DNA of 38,581 nt from Firmicutes bacterium UBA2530 (GCA_002340985.1 DDNC01000008.1:47870-86450); one strand, 5' to 3'. Shown: positions 25,161 through 33,063, numbered from the stretch's first letter. Made by a program: numbers and translations. The notes: generated from the letters alone by a model not told the origin.

Positions 25161-26462
25161 TATTTTCTTGTTTATATAATAGTAGACAGGCAGTCCGAGA
25201 AGTGTTATGCCTATTCCTGTGAGGGAAAATACAGGGCTGTCTATTATGGTGTTAAAAAGTATATATGCTCCGCCCACTATGCCGATAATCGGAGTGATTG
25301 GATACAGTGGAACCTTGTATTGCCAGTCCTTCTGAGGATATTTCTTTCTAAGGATGAAGACACCGTATACACCCATTGTGAAGAAAATCCAGAGAACAAA
25401 TACAAGCAAGTCAGTCAATGTGTTGAATGTACCGGATAAAATATAAATAATGGCTATTAAGCTTTGCATAATCAAGGAGTTTGCAGGTGTAACAAATTTG
25501 GGATGTATCTTGCCTATAAATTCCGAAAAAGGAAGCTGCCCTCTTTGACCCATTACCATTGGAACTCTCGCTCCTGTCATAAGATATCCGTTGAGTGCTC
25601 CGAATACAGAAATCATAATACCTGCCGTTATAAATGTTCCGCCGTTTTTACCGAACATTACCACGGCTGCATCTGCCGCAGGTGTTTTCGATGATATAAT
25701 TTCAGTTAACGGAAGAACCTTAAATAGTATAAGGTTAAATATTGCATATACTGCAATAACAAAGATTACACCCAGTGATATTACCTTGGGCAGGTCCTTT
25801 GAAGGATTCTTGAGCTCACCTGCCATATTTGTAACGCTTATCCATCCGTCATATGCCCACAGTGTACCTAATATTGCCGCACCAAATCCTGTTCCTGCGG
25901 GAAGGGATCCTACAGCACCGTTTTTTTGCGTCACGGTGTTGAAGGTTATTCCCACAAAGATTATTGCAACAATGGGTATAAGCTTACCGATGGTTGCAAG
26001 GGTCTGTATTATGCCTCCGAATTTTGTTGATATTACATTCATCAACAATATGAATGCAAGCACCGCCACAGCAATGAGTTTTTGCTGCATGTCGGTCATG
26101 GGGATAAAGAAGTTTGCATATGTCGCGAAAGCTATAGTTTGTGCGGCAACAGATGCAGGATAGGATATAATTGTCTGAACCCATCCCAGCAAAAATCCGA
26201 AAACATCACCGTACAGTTCCCCAAGATAAGTATAAAGGCCGCCTGATTTTGGAATTGCAGAGGCTATTTCCGCAATTGCCAGTGCAGATGCCAATGTTAT
26301 GATTCCGCCAGCAACCCATGCTAAGATTGCCATAAATGGTGAACCGGCACTTTGTAAAACTATTCCCGGTTTTAAAAATATACCGGAGCCAATAATCATT
26401 CCCACAACTATTGCCATAGCTTCAACAAAGGTTACATTTTTTTTCAAAGATTTGTTTGTCAT
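25155..26462 (-). CDS. APC-family amino acid exchanger (SteT-like)
   Basis: 435 residues with about 12 membrane segments. The APC/LAT signature near the N-terminus (VVGMIIGSGIFLKPG) and the LWAYDGWISVTNMAGELKNPSKDLPK segment are those of the L-amino acid transporter branch, whose bacterial prototype is the Ser/Thr exchanger SteT. Substrate specificity cannot be read from sequence. GGAGGTAAA immediately precedes the ATG. The gene is transcribed alone from a strong promoter and converges on the VanY-like gene. Confidence 0.88.
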   Translation of the reverse strand: MTNKSLKKNVTFVEAMAIVVGMIIGSGIFLKPGIVLQSAGSPFMAILAWVAGGIITLASALAIAEIASAIPKSGGLYTYLGELYGDVFGFLLGWVQTIISYPASVAAQTIAFATYANFFIPMTDMQQKLIAVAVLAFILLMNVISTKFGGIIQTLATIGKLIPIVAIIFVGITFNTVTQKNGAVGSLPAGTGFGAAILGTLWAYDGWISVTNMAGELKNPSKDLPKVISLGVIFVIAVYAIFNLILFKVLPLTEIISSKTPAADAAVVMFGKNGGTFITAGIMISVFGALNGYLMTGARVPMVMGQRGQLPFSEFIGKIHPKFVTPANSLIMQSLIAIIYILSGTFNTLTDLLVFVLWIFFTMGVYGVFILRKKYPQKDWQYKVPLYPITPIIGIVGGAYILFNTIIDSPVFSLTGIGITLLGLPVYYYINKKIN

Positions 26463-26508
26463 TTTACCTCCGTAATGCTGATAATATTGTTAAAATAATA
26501 ACAAATAG

Positions 26509-26537
26509 ATTATAGTATAGACCGCTTGTAAAGTCAA
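26509..26537 (-). promoter_or_regulatory. Promoter of the APC permease
   Basis: Minus strand: TTGACT (26532-26537), 17-base spacer, TATAAT (26509-26514), about 47 bases before the start codon. Confidence 0.8.
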
Positions 26538-26655
26538 TCTGTTTTAATGAAAAAAATAAACATGCTTATATTATTAGCAAAAACATGAAATTTAATTACA
26601 AAATAAAGTCAAACATATTGTTAAATTTAAGACATGAATATTCTGAGAAAAGAAT

Positions 26656-26683
26656 AAGACTGCTGCATTCATGCAACAGTCTT
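26656..26683 (-). terminator. Terminator after htpG
   Basis: AAGACTG (26656-26662) pairs with CAGTCTT (26677-26683), with an inner TGCA/TGCA pairing. On the minus strand it is followed by a T-rich stretch. It lies 9 bases beyond the htpG stop. Confidence 0.8.
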
Positions 26684-26691
26684 ACTGTTGT

Positions 26692-28569
26692 TTATTTTTC
26701 TATTAATTCGTATACGTCATTTGCATACTGCACAGGGTCCTCTATAGGCAGCCCCTCAATGAGCAATGCTTGATTGTACAGAACATTTGCAAGCTTCTTT
26801 AGCTTTTCTCTGTCATCTACATAGAACGATTTTATTTTTGTAAACATCTGGTGCTCTGTGTTGATTTCAAGTATTTTTTCGGCGTGAACATCTCCCGCCA
26901 TGCTGTCAGGCATTGCCTTCAATACCTTCTCCATCTCTATGGACAGCTCTCCTTCTGTAGCAAGGCACACAGGATGAGTTTTCAGTCTCTTGGAAACTCG
27001 TACTTCTTTAACCTTGTTATTTAATGCTTCCTTCATAAAGCTGAATATGCTCTTGTCCTCTTCAGAGCTTTCCTTTTCATCCTCTTGCTTAAGGTCAAGG
27101 TCGGCATTTGAAATATTCTTGAATTCTTTTTCTTTGTAGTTCATGAGAACCTTGATTGCAAATTCGTCAATTTCATCTGTGAGATACAGAATCTCAAACC
27201 CGCTGTCGGCAACAAGCTCTGTTTGAGGAAGTTTGGCTATGCTGTTTACATTCTCACCTGCGGCATAGTATATATATTTTTGGTCTTCCTTCATTCGGGA
27301 CACATATTCGTCAAGGGTAACAAGCTTTTTCTCTGTAGATGAATAGAACATTACCAAGTCCTGCAGAATTTCTTTGTTTGTGCCCCAGTCGCTGTACAGA
27401 CCGAACTTCAGTGTTTTTCCAAAATTATTGAAGAATGTTTCATAGTTTTCTCTTTCATTCTTGAGCATGGACAGAAGCTCGCTCTTTATTTTTTCTTTTA
27501 TTTTCTTGGCGATGAACTGAAGCTGCCTGTCATGCTGCAGTATTTCCCTTGAGATATTCAGAGATAAATCCGCTGAGTCAACCAATCCCTGCACAAAGCC
27601 GAAGTAGTCGGGTAATAGGTCGCCGCATTTGTTCATTATGAGCACGCCATTTGAATAAAGCTCCAGCCCCTTTTCAAATTCCTTTGTATAGAAATCAAAA
27701 GGAGTTCTTGAAGGTATGTACAATATTGCGTTGTAGCTTGTCATGCCCTCAACACTAATATGAGAGTACTTTAACGGCTTGTCGTAGCCAAAGTGCTTTT
27801 CCTCATAAAAGTTTTCGTAGTCTTCCGGTTTAAGCTCACTTTTATTTTTTCTCCAGATTGGAACCATGCTATTCAGGACTTCATCCTCGAAGTAGTCTTC
27901 GTATTCGCTTTCTGTTCCTTCTTTTAAACGGCTTTTCTTCATCATCATTTTTATAGGATACTTGATAAAGTTCGAATATTTCTTTACGAGGCTTTTAATT
28001 TTGTATGAATTGAGGAATTCATCATACTCATCATCCTCAGTGTTTTGTTTAACCTTTATTATTATGTCGGTTCCGGCAGTGTCCTTTTCGCAGGATGTAA
28101 TTGTATATCCGTCTGCCCCGCCTGATTCCCATTTGTACGCTTCGTCAGAACCTTGAGCTCTGCTTATTACGGTTACTGTTTCAGCAACCATAAATGCCGA
28201 ATAAAAGCCGACGCCAAACTGACCGATAATATCAACGCCGTCCTTTGCTTCGTTGTTTGATTTAAAGTCAAGGGAACCACTCTTTGCAATTGTGCCGAGA
28301 TTTGTATCAAGCTCTTCCTTTGTCATACCTATTCCGGTATCTGATATTTTAAGAATTCTCTCATTTTCGTCAACAGATATCCTTATGTAGAAATCATCCT
28401 TGTTGAATTCAATGCTTGAATCGGTCAATGATTTATAGTAGCTTTTGTCAATTGCATCGCTGGCGTTGGAGATGAGTTCTCTTAGGAAAATTTCCTTGTG
28501 TGTGTAAATTGAATTAATCATTAAGTCAAGAAGTCTTTTTGATTCGGATTTAAATTGTTTTTTAGCCAT
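26692..28569 (-). CDS. htpG: HtpG, Hsp90 chaperone
   Basis: A cytosolic ATP-dependent chaperone of 625 residues, normal for bacterial HtpG. The GHKL ATPase domain is intact: ELISNASDA (Glu31 and Asn35), DTGIGMT, GTIAKSG and GQFGVGFYSAFMVA. The middle domain has the conserved IPSRTPFDF and GLVDSADLSLNISREILQ (with the catalytic Arg). The C-terminal dimerisation domain ends without an MEEVD tail, as usual in bacteria. A CIRCE operator precedes it. It is monocistronic, with its own terminator. Confidence 0.97.
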   Translation of the reverse strand: MAKKQFKSESKRLLDLMINSIYTHKEIFLRELISNASDAIDKSYYKSLTDSSIEFNKDDFYIRISVDENERILKISDTGIGMTKEELDTNLGTIAKSGSLDFKSNNEAKDGVDIIGQFGVGFYSAFMVAETVTVISRAQGSDEAYKWESGGADGYTITSCEKDTAGTDIIIKVKQNTEDDEYDEFLNSYKIKSLVKKYSNFIKYPIKMMMKKSRLKEGTESEYEDYFEDEVLNSMVPIWRKNKSELKPEDYENFYEEKHFGYDKPLKYSHISVEGMTSYNAILYIPSRTPFDFYTKEFEKGLELYSNGVLIMNKCGDLLPDYFGFVQGLVDSADLSLNISREILQHDRQLQFIAKKIKEKIKSELLSMLKNERENYETFFNNFGKTLKFGLYSDWGTNKEILQDLVMFYSSTEKKLVTLDEYVSRMKEDQKYIYYAAGENVNSIAKLPQTELVADSGFEILYLTDEIDEFAIKVLMNYKEKEFKNISNADLDLKQEDEKESSEEDKSIFSFMKEALNNKVKEVRVSKRLKTHPVCLATEGELSIEMEKVLKAMPDSMAGDVHAEKILEINTEHQMFTKIKSFYVDDREKLKKLANVLYNQALLIEGLPIEDPVQYANDVYELIEK

Positions 28570-28633
28570 AATTCATTCTCCTGTTACTCTTAATATTCAT
28601 AAAGTAATGCATTCCGTATTCCGGAGCTTGTTA

Positions 28634-28660
28634 TTAGCACTCGAAAGCAATGAGTGCTAA
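28634..28660 (-). promoter_or_regulatory. CIRCE operator (HrcA binding site) upstream of htpG
   Basis: TTAGCACTC (28634-28642), 9-base spacer, GAGTGCTAA (28652-28660): a perfect match to the CIRCE consensus. It sits between the htpG promoter and its start codon, where HrcA binding would block transcription in unstressed cells. Confidence 0.97.
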
Positions 28661-28670
28661 CTCACTTTAT

Positions 28671-28698
28671 ATTTTAGCAAATGAATTATATTTGTCAA
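28671..28698 (-). promoter_or_regulatory. htpG promoter
   Basis: Minus strand: TTGACA (28693-28698), 16-base spacer, TGC-TAAAAT (-10 at 28671-28676), just upstream of CIRCE, which would overlap the start of the transcript. Confidence 0.7.
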
Positions 28699-28746
28699 TA
28701 GATGTAATTAAAATAAATATAAAATAGAGTGAAAGTTATTAAAATA

Positions 28747-28775
28747 TTGACAATGATTTTGTAATGTAATATACT
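28747..28775 (+). promoter_or_regulatory. Promoter of the biotin decarboxylase operon
   Basis: TTGACA (28747-28752), 17-base spacer, TATACT (28770-28775), giving a start near 28782 and a leader of about 80 bases. A second extended -10 (TGC-TATAAT, 28812-28817) downstream lacks a -35. Confidence 0.7.
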
Positions 28776-28807
28776 TTGGAAGTCAAAGTAATTAAACATT
28801 GACTTTG
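28773..28807 (+). promoter_or_regulatory. Operator-like repeats at the decarboxylase transcription start
   Basis: AAGTCAA (28780-28786) and TTGACTT (28799-28805) form an inverted repeat with a 12-base spacer, exactly over the predicted +1. Overlapping half-sites ACTTTG (28773), CAAAGT (28784) and ACTTTG (28802) alternate in orientation. This arrangement suggests a repressor site; no known regulator is recognised. Confidence 0.45.
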
Positions 28808-28863
28808 TTGCTATAATTTATTATTTTATATATAGCTGATTTATAGAGTATGGGAGGTTTAAA

Positions 28864-30411
28864 TTGCCAAACGAAAAATTAACAGAGCTCAGAGAAAGAA
28901 CAGAAGAAGTTATGATGGGCGGCGGACAAAATGCCGTGGATAAGCAGCATGAGAACGGTAAGCTGACCGCAAGAGAAAGAATCACGAGAATTCTTGACGA
29001 AAACAGCTTTGTGGAAATAGACGCATTTGTTGAGCACAGGTGTGTTAATTTCGGAATGGAAAAAAAGCCTGCGCCCGGAGAAGGTGTCGTAACAGGTTAT
29101 GGAACGATTGGTGGCAGGCTGGTATACATATACGCTCAGGACTTTACGGTTATAGGCGGTTCGTTAGGAGAAATGCATGCTGCAAAGATAGCTAAAACTC
29201 AGGAAACTGCATTAAAGGTGGGAGCGCCCATAATAGGAATCAATGATTCCGGCGGAGCAAGAATACAGGAGGGTGTTGATGCATTATCAGGATACGGGAA
29301 GATTTTCTACAACAACACTATGGCATCCGGAGTTATCCCTCAGTTATCGGTTATATTGGGACCTTGTGCGGGAGGCGCGGTTTATTCGCCAGCATTGACG
29401 GATTTTGTTTTCATGGTGGAAAATATCAGCAAAATGTTCATTACAGGGCCCGAGGTTATAAAGGCTGTTACAGGTGAGGTGGTATCGGGTGAAAAGCTCG
29501 GCGGTGCCATGACGCATAACAGCATAAGCGGAGTTGCCCACTTTGTTGATAATTCTGAGGATGAATGCATTGATAAAATAAAGAAGCTTTTGAGCTTTCT
29601 GCCCCAGAATAATATGGAGACGGTGCCTGTTCAGGAGACGACCGACGAACTTAACAGAATAGACTCGGTGTTAAATGACATTATACCTGATAATCCAAAT
29701 AAGGCATATGATATGAAGGATGTTATTTATTCATTGGCAGACAGAGGAGAATTCCTTGAGTATCAGCCATATTATGCTATGAATATAATTACGGGCTTTA
29801 TGAGATTGAACGGAAAAAGCGTGGGAGTAGTAGCAAGCCAGCCAAAGGTTCTGGCAGGATGCCTTGATATAAATGCTTCAGATAAAGCAGCAAGGTTTAT
29901 CAGAACATGCGATGCATACAATATACCATTGCTTACATTGATGGATGTTCCCGGATTTTTGCCTGGAACAACACAGGAGTACGGCGGAATCATAAGACAC
30001 GGTGCAAAAATGCTTTATGCGTATTCTGAGGCTTCAGTGCCTAAGGTTACTGTAATCACAAGAAAAGCATACGGCGGTTCATATATTGCAATGTGCAACA
30101 AGGAGCTTGGAGCAGATATGGTGCTTGCATGGCCTACGGCTGAAATAGCTGTAATGGGCCCCGAGGGAGCTGCCAATATTATATTCAAGAAAGAAATAGA
30201 ATCCGCTGAAGATAGAAATTTAAAGCGCAGCGAAAAAATAGAAGAGTACAGAGAAAAGGTAGCGAATCCATATACTGCTGCGGCAAGAGGATATGTAGAT
30301 GCGGTGATAGAGCCTGCTGAAACGAGAAAAAGAATAATCAGCGCCTTTGACATGTTGACAGGTAAAAGGGTCTATAAGCCTGAGAAAAAACATGGCAACA
30401 TTCCTCTGTAA
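28864..30411 (+). CDS. mmdA: Carboxyltransferase subunit of a biotin-dependent (methylmalonyl-CoA-type) decarboxylase
   Basis: 515 residues of the acyl-CoA carboxyltransferase (PCCB/MmdA) family, which moves carboxyl between acyl-CoA and biotin. The N-terminal half carries GKLTARERI, DFTVIGGSLGEMHAAKI, NDSGGARIQEGVD and LGPCAGGAVYSPALTDF (acyl-CoA oxyanion hole). The C-terminal half carries DVPGFLPGTTQEYGGIIRHGAK (biotin pocket), KAYGGSYIAM and MGPEGAANI. The length suits MmdA, not the larger GcdA. The start is TTG, fixed by GGGAGG (28852-28857) six bases upstream. Substrate is inferred; propionyl/methylmalonyl-CoA is the best guess. A small OadG-like gene and a biotin carrier follow in one operon. 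Confidence 0.9.
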   Translation: MPNEKLTELRERTEEVMMGGGQNAVDKQHENGKLTARERITRILDENSFVEIDAFVEHRCVNFGMEKKPAPGEGVVTGYGTIGGRLVYIYAQDFTVIGGSLGEMHAAKIAKTQETALKVGAPIIGINDSGGARIQEGVDALSGYGKIFYNNTMASGVIPQLSVILGPCAGGAVYSPALTDFVFMVENISKMFITGPEVIKAVTGEVVSGEKLGGAMTHNSISGVAHFVDNSEDECIDKIKKLLSFLPQNNMETVPVQETTDELNRIDSVLNDIIPDNPNKAYDMKDVIYSLADRGEFLEYQPYYAMNIITGFMRLNGKSVGVVASQPKVLAGCLDINASDKAARFIRTCDAYNIPLLTLMDVPGFLPGTTQEYGGIIRHGAKMLYAYSEASVPKVTVITRKAYGGSYIAMCNKELGADMVLAWPTAEIAVMGPEGAANIIFKKEIESAEDRNLKRSEKIEEYREKVANPYTAAARGYVDAVIEPAETRKRIISAFDMLTGKRVYKPEKKHGNIPL

Positions 30412-30422
30412 AGGTGGTTTAT

Positions 30423-30704
30423 ATGGGGATTTTCAGCAATTTGTTTAAGAAAAAGGACGAAATTGAAATAAAGAGAGATACTGTTCATATTGAAAATAAG
30501 GACGACGAGGATGAAATAACTGCTGTAATCGCGGCAGTAGTGGCATCCATGGACGAGGAGGACGAAATTGTTGCGGCCATTACTGCAGCAGTATCGTGCA
30601 TGCTGGGAAAAAGCACAAGTGAGTTTGTGGTGAAAAACATAAAAAGAACTTCTGAAATTGACTCTTTATGGGCATTAAGAGGAAGAATGAATCAGATGAG
30701 ATAA
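30423..30704 (+). CDS. Small soluble OadG/MmdD-like decarboxylase subunit
   Basis: 93 residues. The C-terminal part (AAITAAVSCMLGKS...FVVKNIKRT...WALRGRMNQM) resembles the cytoplasmic tail of the gamma/delta subunits of sodium-pumping decarboxylases (OadG, MmdD, MmdE), which tether complex subunits. The N-terminal membrane helix of that family is absent: MGIFSNLFKKKDE is amphipathic and charged. The EEI..AI.AA... motif occurs twice in tandem (DEITAVIAAVVASM and DEIVAAITAAVSCM). GGTGG precedes ATG 30423. It lies 11 bases after the carboxyltransferase gene and 13 before the biotin carrier. The role as an assembly subunit is inferred from context. Confidence 0.75.
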   Translation: MGIFSNLFKKKDEIEIKRDTVHIENKDDEDEITAVIAAVVASMDEEDEIVAAITAAVSCMLGKSTSEFVVKNIKRTSEIDSLWALRGRMNQMR

Positions 30705-30717
30705 TATGGAGGATTGA

Positions 30718-31134
30718 ATGAAAAAATTTAATGTAACAGTAAACGGAAAAGCCTATGCAGTTGAAGTAGAAGAGGTTGGAGCAGGACAGGGCGGCTTTAC
30801 ATATCAGCCTGTACAGCAGGCAGCACCTGCACAGGCTGCGGTAACAGTACAACAGCCTCAGGCAGCTCCGGAGCAGCCTAAAGCAGCACCTGCACCAAAG
30901 GCTCCTTCGGGACCGGTTTCAGGGGAGACAATATCCGCACCAATGCCGGGAACTATTTTGGATATTAAGGTTACTGAAGGACAATTAATTAAGGCTGGTG
31001 ATATTCTGGTGATTCTTGAAGCAATGAAGATGGAAAATGAAATAGTTTCACCTAAGGATGGAATTATAAACGGAATTCATATTGCTAAGCTTTCTGCTGT
31101 AAGCACAGGTGATCCGCTGGTGACTATAGAATAA
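30718..31134 (+). CDS. Biotin carboxyl carrier protein (MmdC/GcdC-like)
   Basis: 138 residues: an N-terminal beta-rich start (MKKFNVTVNGKAYAVEVEEV), a flexible Ala/Pro/Gln linker (about 30-68), and a biotinyl domain with EAMKMEN, Lys104 being biotinylated. The layout matches the gamma carrier subunit of methylmalonyl-CoA or glutaconyl-CoA decarboxylases, which shuttles CO2 between the carboxyltransferase and the membrane beta subunit. GGAGG precedes the ATG. A strong terminator follows at once, so no beta subunit (MmdB/OadB) is part of this operon. Confidence 0.95.
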   Translation: MKKFNVTVNGKAYAVEVEEVGAGQGGFTYQPVQQAAPAQAAVTVQQPQAAPEQPKAAPAPKAPSGPVSGETISAPMPGTILDIKVTEGQLIKAGDILVILEAMKMENEIVSPKDGIINGIHIAKLSAVSTGDPLVTIE

Positions 31135-31149
31135 AAATTAAATTTTCTT

Positions 31150-31182
31150 AACTCTTCTTGGAAAAAGAAGAGTTTTTTTTTG
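31150..31182 (+). terminator. Rho-independent terminator of the decarboxylase operon
   Basis: AACTCTTCTT (31150-31159), loop GGAAA, AAGAAGAGTT (31165-31174), then a long T run. Confidence 0.93.
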
Positions 31183-31255
31183 TAGTAATATGTGTTAAAA
31201 TGTAAAAACGTATATGCAAAGATGATGAACGTAGTATATTGCCAAGGGGAAGAAA

Positions 31256-32149
31256 ATGATAAGCAATGAAGATATAATAAGGCTGCAGCTGGTTAATGGA
31301 CTGGGTAGAAAAACAATCAGCAAAATTTTGAGTTACATTGAAAACAAAAACTTAAAATTAAACAACTTTTCGGATATCGTAAAGCTATTAAAAGACATGG
31401 ACATAAAAAGACTTAAAATAGATTTGGAAAAAATTGAGTCTAATGTTTCAGAAATCCTTGAGTGCTGCAATAAAAATAAATTTAAAATTATTGGAATATA
31501 TGATGACGATTATCCAAAAAGGCTTAATGAAATAGAGGATAGACCATTAATACTTTATGTTGACGGCCATGAGGATTTGCTTCATTATAACAGCAATATT
31601 GCAATAGTTGGTTCGAGGAACCCCTCGCAGGAAGGTTATGAAATCAGTTCCATTTTTGCGGAAAAGCTAACTGAAGAGCACTGCTGCATAGTCAGCGGCT
31701 TTGCTTCAGGATGCGATGAAGCTGCCCATAATGGATGTTTGCAGGCCAAGGGAAGGACCATGGCTGTTATTCCTTCAGGTCATCTTCAGGTGCTGAAAAA
31801 TAATAAAGCCCTGTACAATATGATTATATTAAACGGAGGTGTGGTTGTATCCGAGCTTCCTCCCAACGCAAAGGCTGAAAAGCACGCCTTTATTGACAGG
31901 AACAGAGTTATAGCGGCTCTGTCCGAAGGTGTGATAGTTATCGAAGGAGGCCAGAAAGGCGGGACATCTCATACGGTTAAATTTGCAAATGCATACAGCA
32001 GACCTGTGGCATATACATCGAGCCTTTCAGGTATGGAACAGACCACAATTTTTAACAGTGAAATAGAGGTTATTGATAGCTTTGACAAACTTATAAAATT
32101 TAAAAATAAATCTTGTAAAAAAGTTCTTGACAAAGCGGTTTCACAGTAG
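31256..32149 (+). CDS. dprA: DprA/Smf family DNA-processing protein
   Basis: 297 residues with a helical N-terminus (about 1-70, helix-hairpin-helix-like, RLQLVNGLGRKTISKIL) and the Rossmann-like DprA domain: YPKRLNEIEDRPLILYV, IAIVGSRNPSQEG, VSGFASGCDEAAHNGCL, MAVIPSG, SELPP, DRNRVIAALSEGVIVIEGGQKGGTSHT. DprA loads RecA on incoming single-stranded DNA during natural transformation. No C-terminal winged helix is seen. It diverges from classical DprA (FASG instead of LARG), so it could belong to a DprA-like side branch. Nearby pilus genes could supply DNA uptake, but that link is only suggestive. Confidence 0.85.
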   Translation: MISNEDIIRLQLVNGLGRKTISKILSYIENKNLKLNNFSDIVKLLKDMDIKRLKIDLEKIESNVSEILECCNKNKFKIIGIYDDDYPKRLNEIEDRPLILYVDGHEDLLHYNSNIAIVGSRNPSQEGYEISSIFAEKLTEEHCCIVSGFASGCDEAAHNGCLQAKGRTMAVIPSGHLQVLKNNKALYNMIILNGGVVVSELPPNAKAEKHAFIDRNRVIAALSEGVIVIEGGQKGGTSHTVKFANAYSRPVAYTSSLSGMEQTTIFNSEIEVIDSFDKLIKFKNKSCKKVLDKAVSQ

Positions 32150-32155
32150 TATAAT
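32127..32155 (+). promoter_or_regulatory. tRNA-Leu promoter overlapping the end of dprA
   Basis: Perfect TTGACA (32127-32132), 17-base spacer, perfect TATAAT (32150-32155). The -35 and spacer lie inside the last codons of dprA. Transcription would start near 32162, about 25 bases before the tRNA, in a leader holding the short hairpin GTTGTT-AACGC-AACAAC. Confidence 0.85.
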
Positions 32156-32185
32156 AAATTTTGTTGTTAACGCAACAACCAGCCG

Positions 32186-32265
32186 GCGGATGTGGCGGAA
32201 TTGGCAGACGCACTAGACTTAGGATCTAGCGGGTTACCGTGGGGGTTCGAGTCCCTTCATCCGCA
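32186..32265 (+). tRNA. tRNA-Leu (anticodon UAG)
   Basis: The acceptor stem GCGGATG/CATCCGC pairs perfectly, with discriminator A. The anticodon stem CTAGA/TCTAG holds the loop CTTAGGA, so the anticodon is TAG, reading CUA and related leucine codons. A short variable arm (CGG-GTTA-CCG) and a GTTCGAGTCC T-loop are present. The 3' CCA is not encoded. Confidence 0.97.
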
Positions 32266-32269
32266 TTAA

Positions 32270-32299
32270 AAGACAAGTTATTAGATAACTTGTCTTTTT
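32270..32299 (+). terminator. Terminator after tRNA-Leu
   Basis: AAGACAAGTTAT (32270-32281), loop TAG, ATAACTTGTCTT (32285-32296), then T residues. Confidence 0.9.
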
Positions 32300-32330
32300 A
32301 TATGCCTTTTATGACCTAACCCACAAAGAC

Positions 32331-32367
32331 CACTAATTTATGCGACATAGTAGCAGATAAATTAGTG
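32331..32367. repeat. Perfect 11-bp inverted repeat between tRNA-Leu and the GNAT gene
   Basis: CACTAATTTAT (32331-32341) and ATAAATTAGTG (32357-32367) with a 15-base loop that can extend by TGC/GCA with a bulge. There is no T run and no ORF. Its role is unknown: a processing hairpin, operator or remnant. Confidence 0.55.
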
Positions 32368-32464
32368 AATTTTGTAGCGAAACCTGTTTTTTGACAAAAA
32401 TCCTCACATGCAATAGCAATTGACATAACATAAGAATAAAGCAATTATTAGGTGAGGCAAAGAA

Positions 32465-32980
32465 ATGAATATTATTGCAGAAACAGACAGATTGATTATA
32501 AGAGAATTTGATGAAAATGATGTTTTGAGCCTTTATAAGATAGAAAGCGATCACAGAATAATTAAATATATTCCATGGAACAGGTTGAGCTCCCTGAAAG
32601 AGTGTAAACGTCAGATAAATAAATATATCAGCGGTTATCAAAGAAATATGTTAAACAGCTGGGCTGTAGTAGTAAAAGAAACAAATGAGGTTATAGGAAT
32701 TACACAGCTCATTTATTCAGCCAAAATCAGGGGAGTTGAAATAGGTACAAAAATACATCCGGATTACTGGAGTAAGGGATATGCGTCGGAATTAACCCGT
32801 GCTGTTGTTAATTACGGGCTTTATGAGCTGGGAATCGATGAAATAACAGCTGTGACAGACGTGAATAATGCCGGGGCAATCAAGTCTCTAATCAACATGG
32901 GAATGTCATTGAAAAAATATGGCTATTATAATGGCGCAGAGTCGGCGTTTTTCAGTGTGAAAAGAAATAATCAGCCGTAA
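32465..32980 (+). CDS. GNAT acetyltransferase, RimJ/RimL type
   Basis: 171 residues with the RimJ/RimL pattern: ETDRLIIREFDENDV at the N-terminus, a central VIGITQL strand, GVEIGTKIHPDYWSKGYASEL (acetyl-CoA loop) and DVNNAGAIKSLINMGMSLKK. Such enzymes acetylate protein N-termini or small amines; the substrate here is unknown. GTGAGG precedes the ATG. Only a weak promoter is visible: TTGACA at 32420-32425 with a poor AATTAT -10. Confidence 0.88.
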   Translation: MNIIAETDRLIIREFDENDVLSLYKIESDHRIIKYIPWNRLSSLKECKRQINKYISGYQRNMLNSWAVVVKETNEVIGITQLIYSAKIRGVEIGTKIHPDYWSKGYASELTRAVVNYGLYELGIDEITAVTDVNNAGAIKSLINMGMSLKKYGYYNGAESAFFSVKRNNQP

Positions 32981-33020
32981 ATTGACATATAAAAAAGATG
33001 TCAAACGGTGAACAATATCG

Positions 33021-33049
33021 TTGACAAATGTTTAGTAATATGGTAGTAT
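33021..33049 (+). promoter_or_regulatory. Promoter of the c-di-GMP riboswitch/transglutaminase unit
   Basis: TTGACA (33021-33026), 17-base spacer, TGG-TAGTAT (extended -10 at 33044-33049), placing the transcript start a few bases before the aptamer. Confidence 0.75.
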
Positions 33050-33063
33050 ATAAATAATTAAAT

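Noticed and set aside
25591..26163. 190-codon open frame on the plus strand
   Set aside because: It is antisense to the APC permease, whose 12-segment sequence is intact; no start signal.
32391..32448. Two TTGACA boxes before the GNAT gene as a tandem promoter
   Set aside because: Neither has an acceptable -10 at 16-18 bases; at most one weak promoter is plausible.
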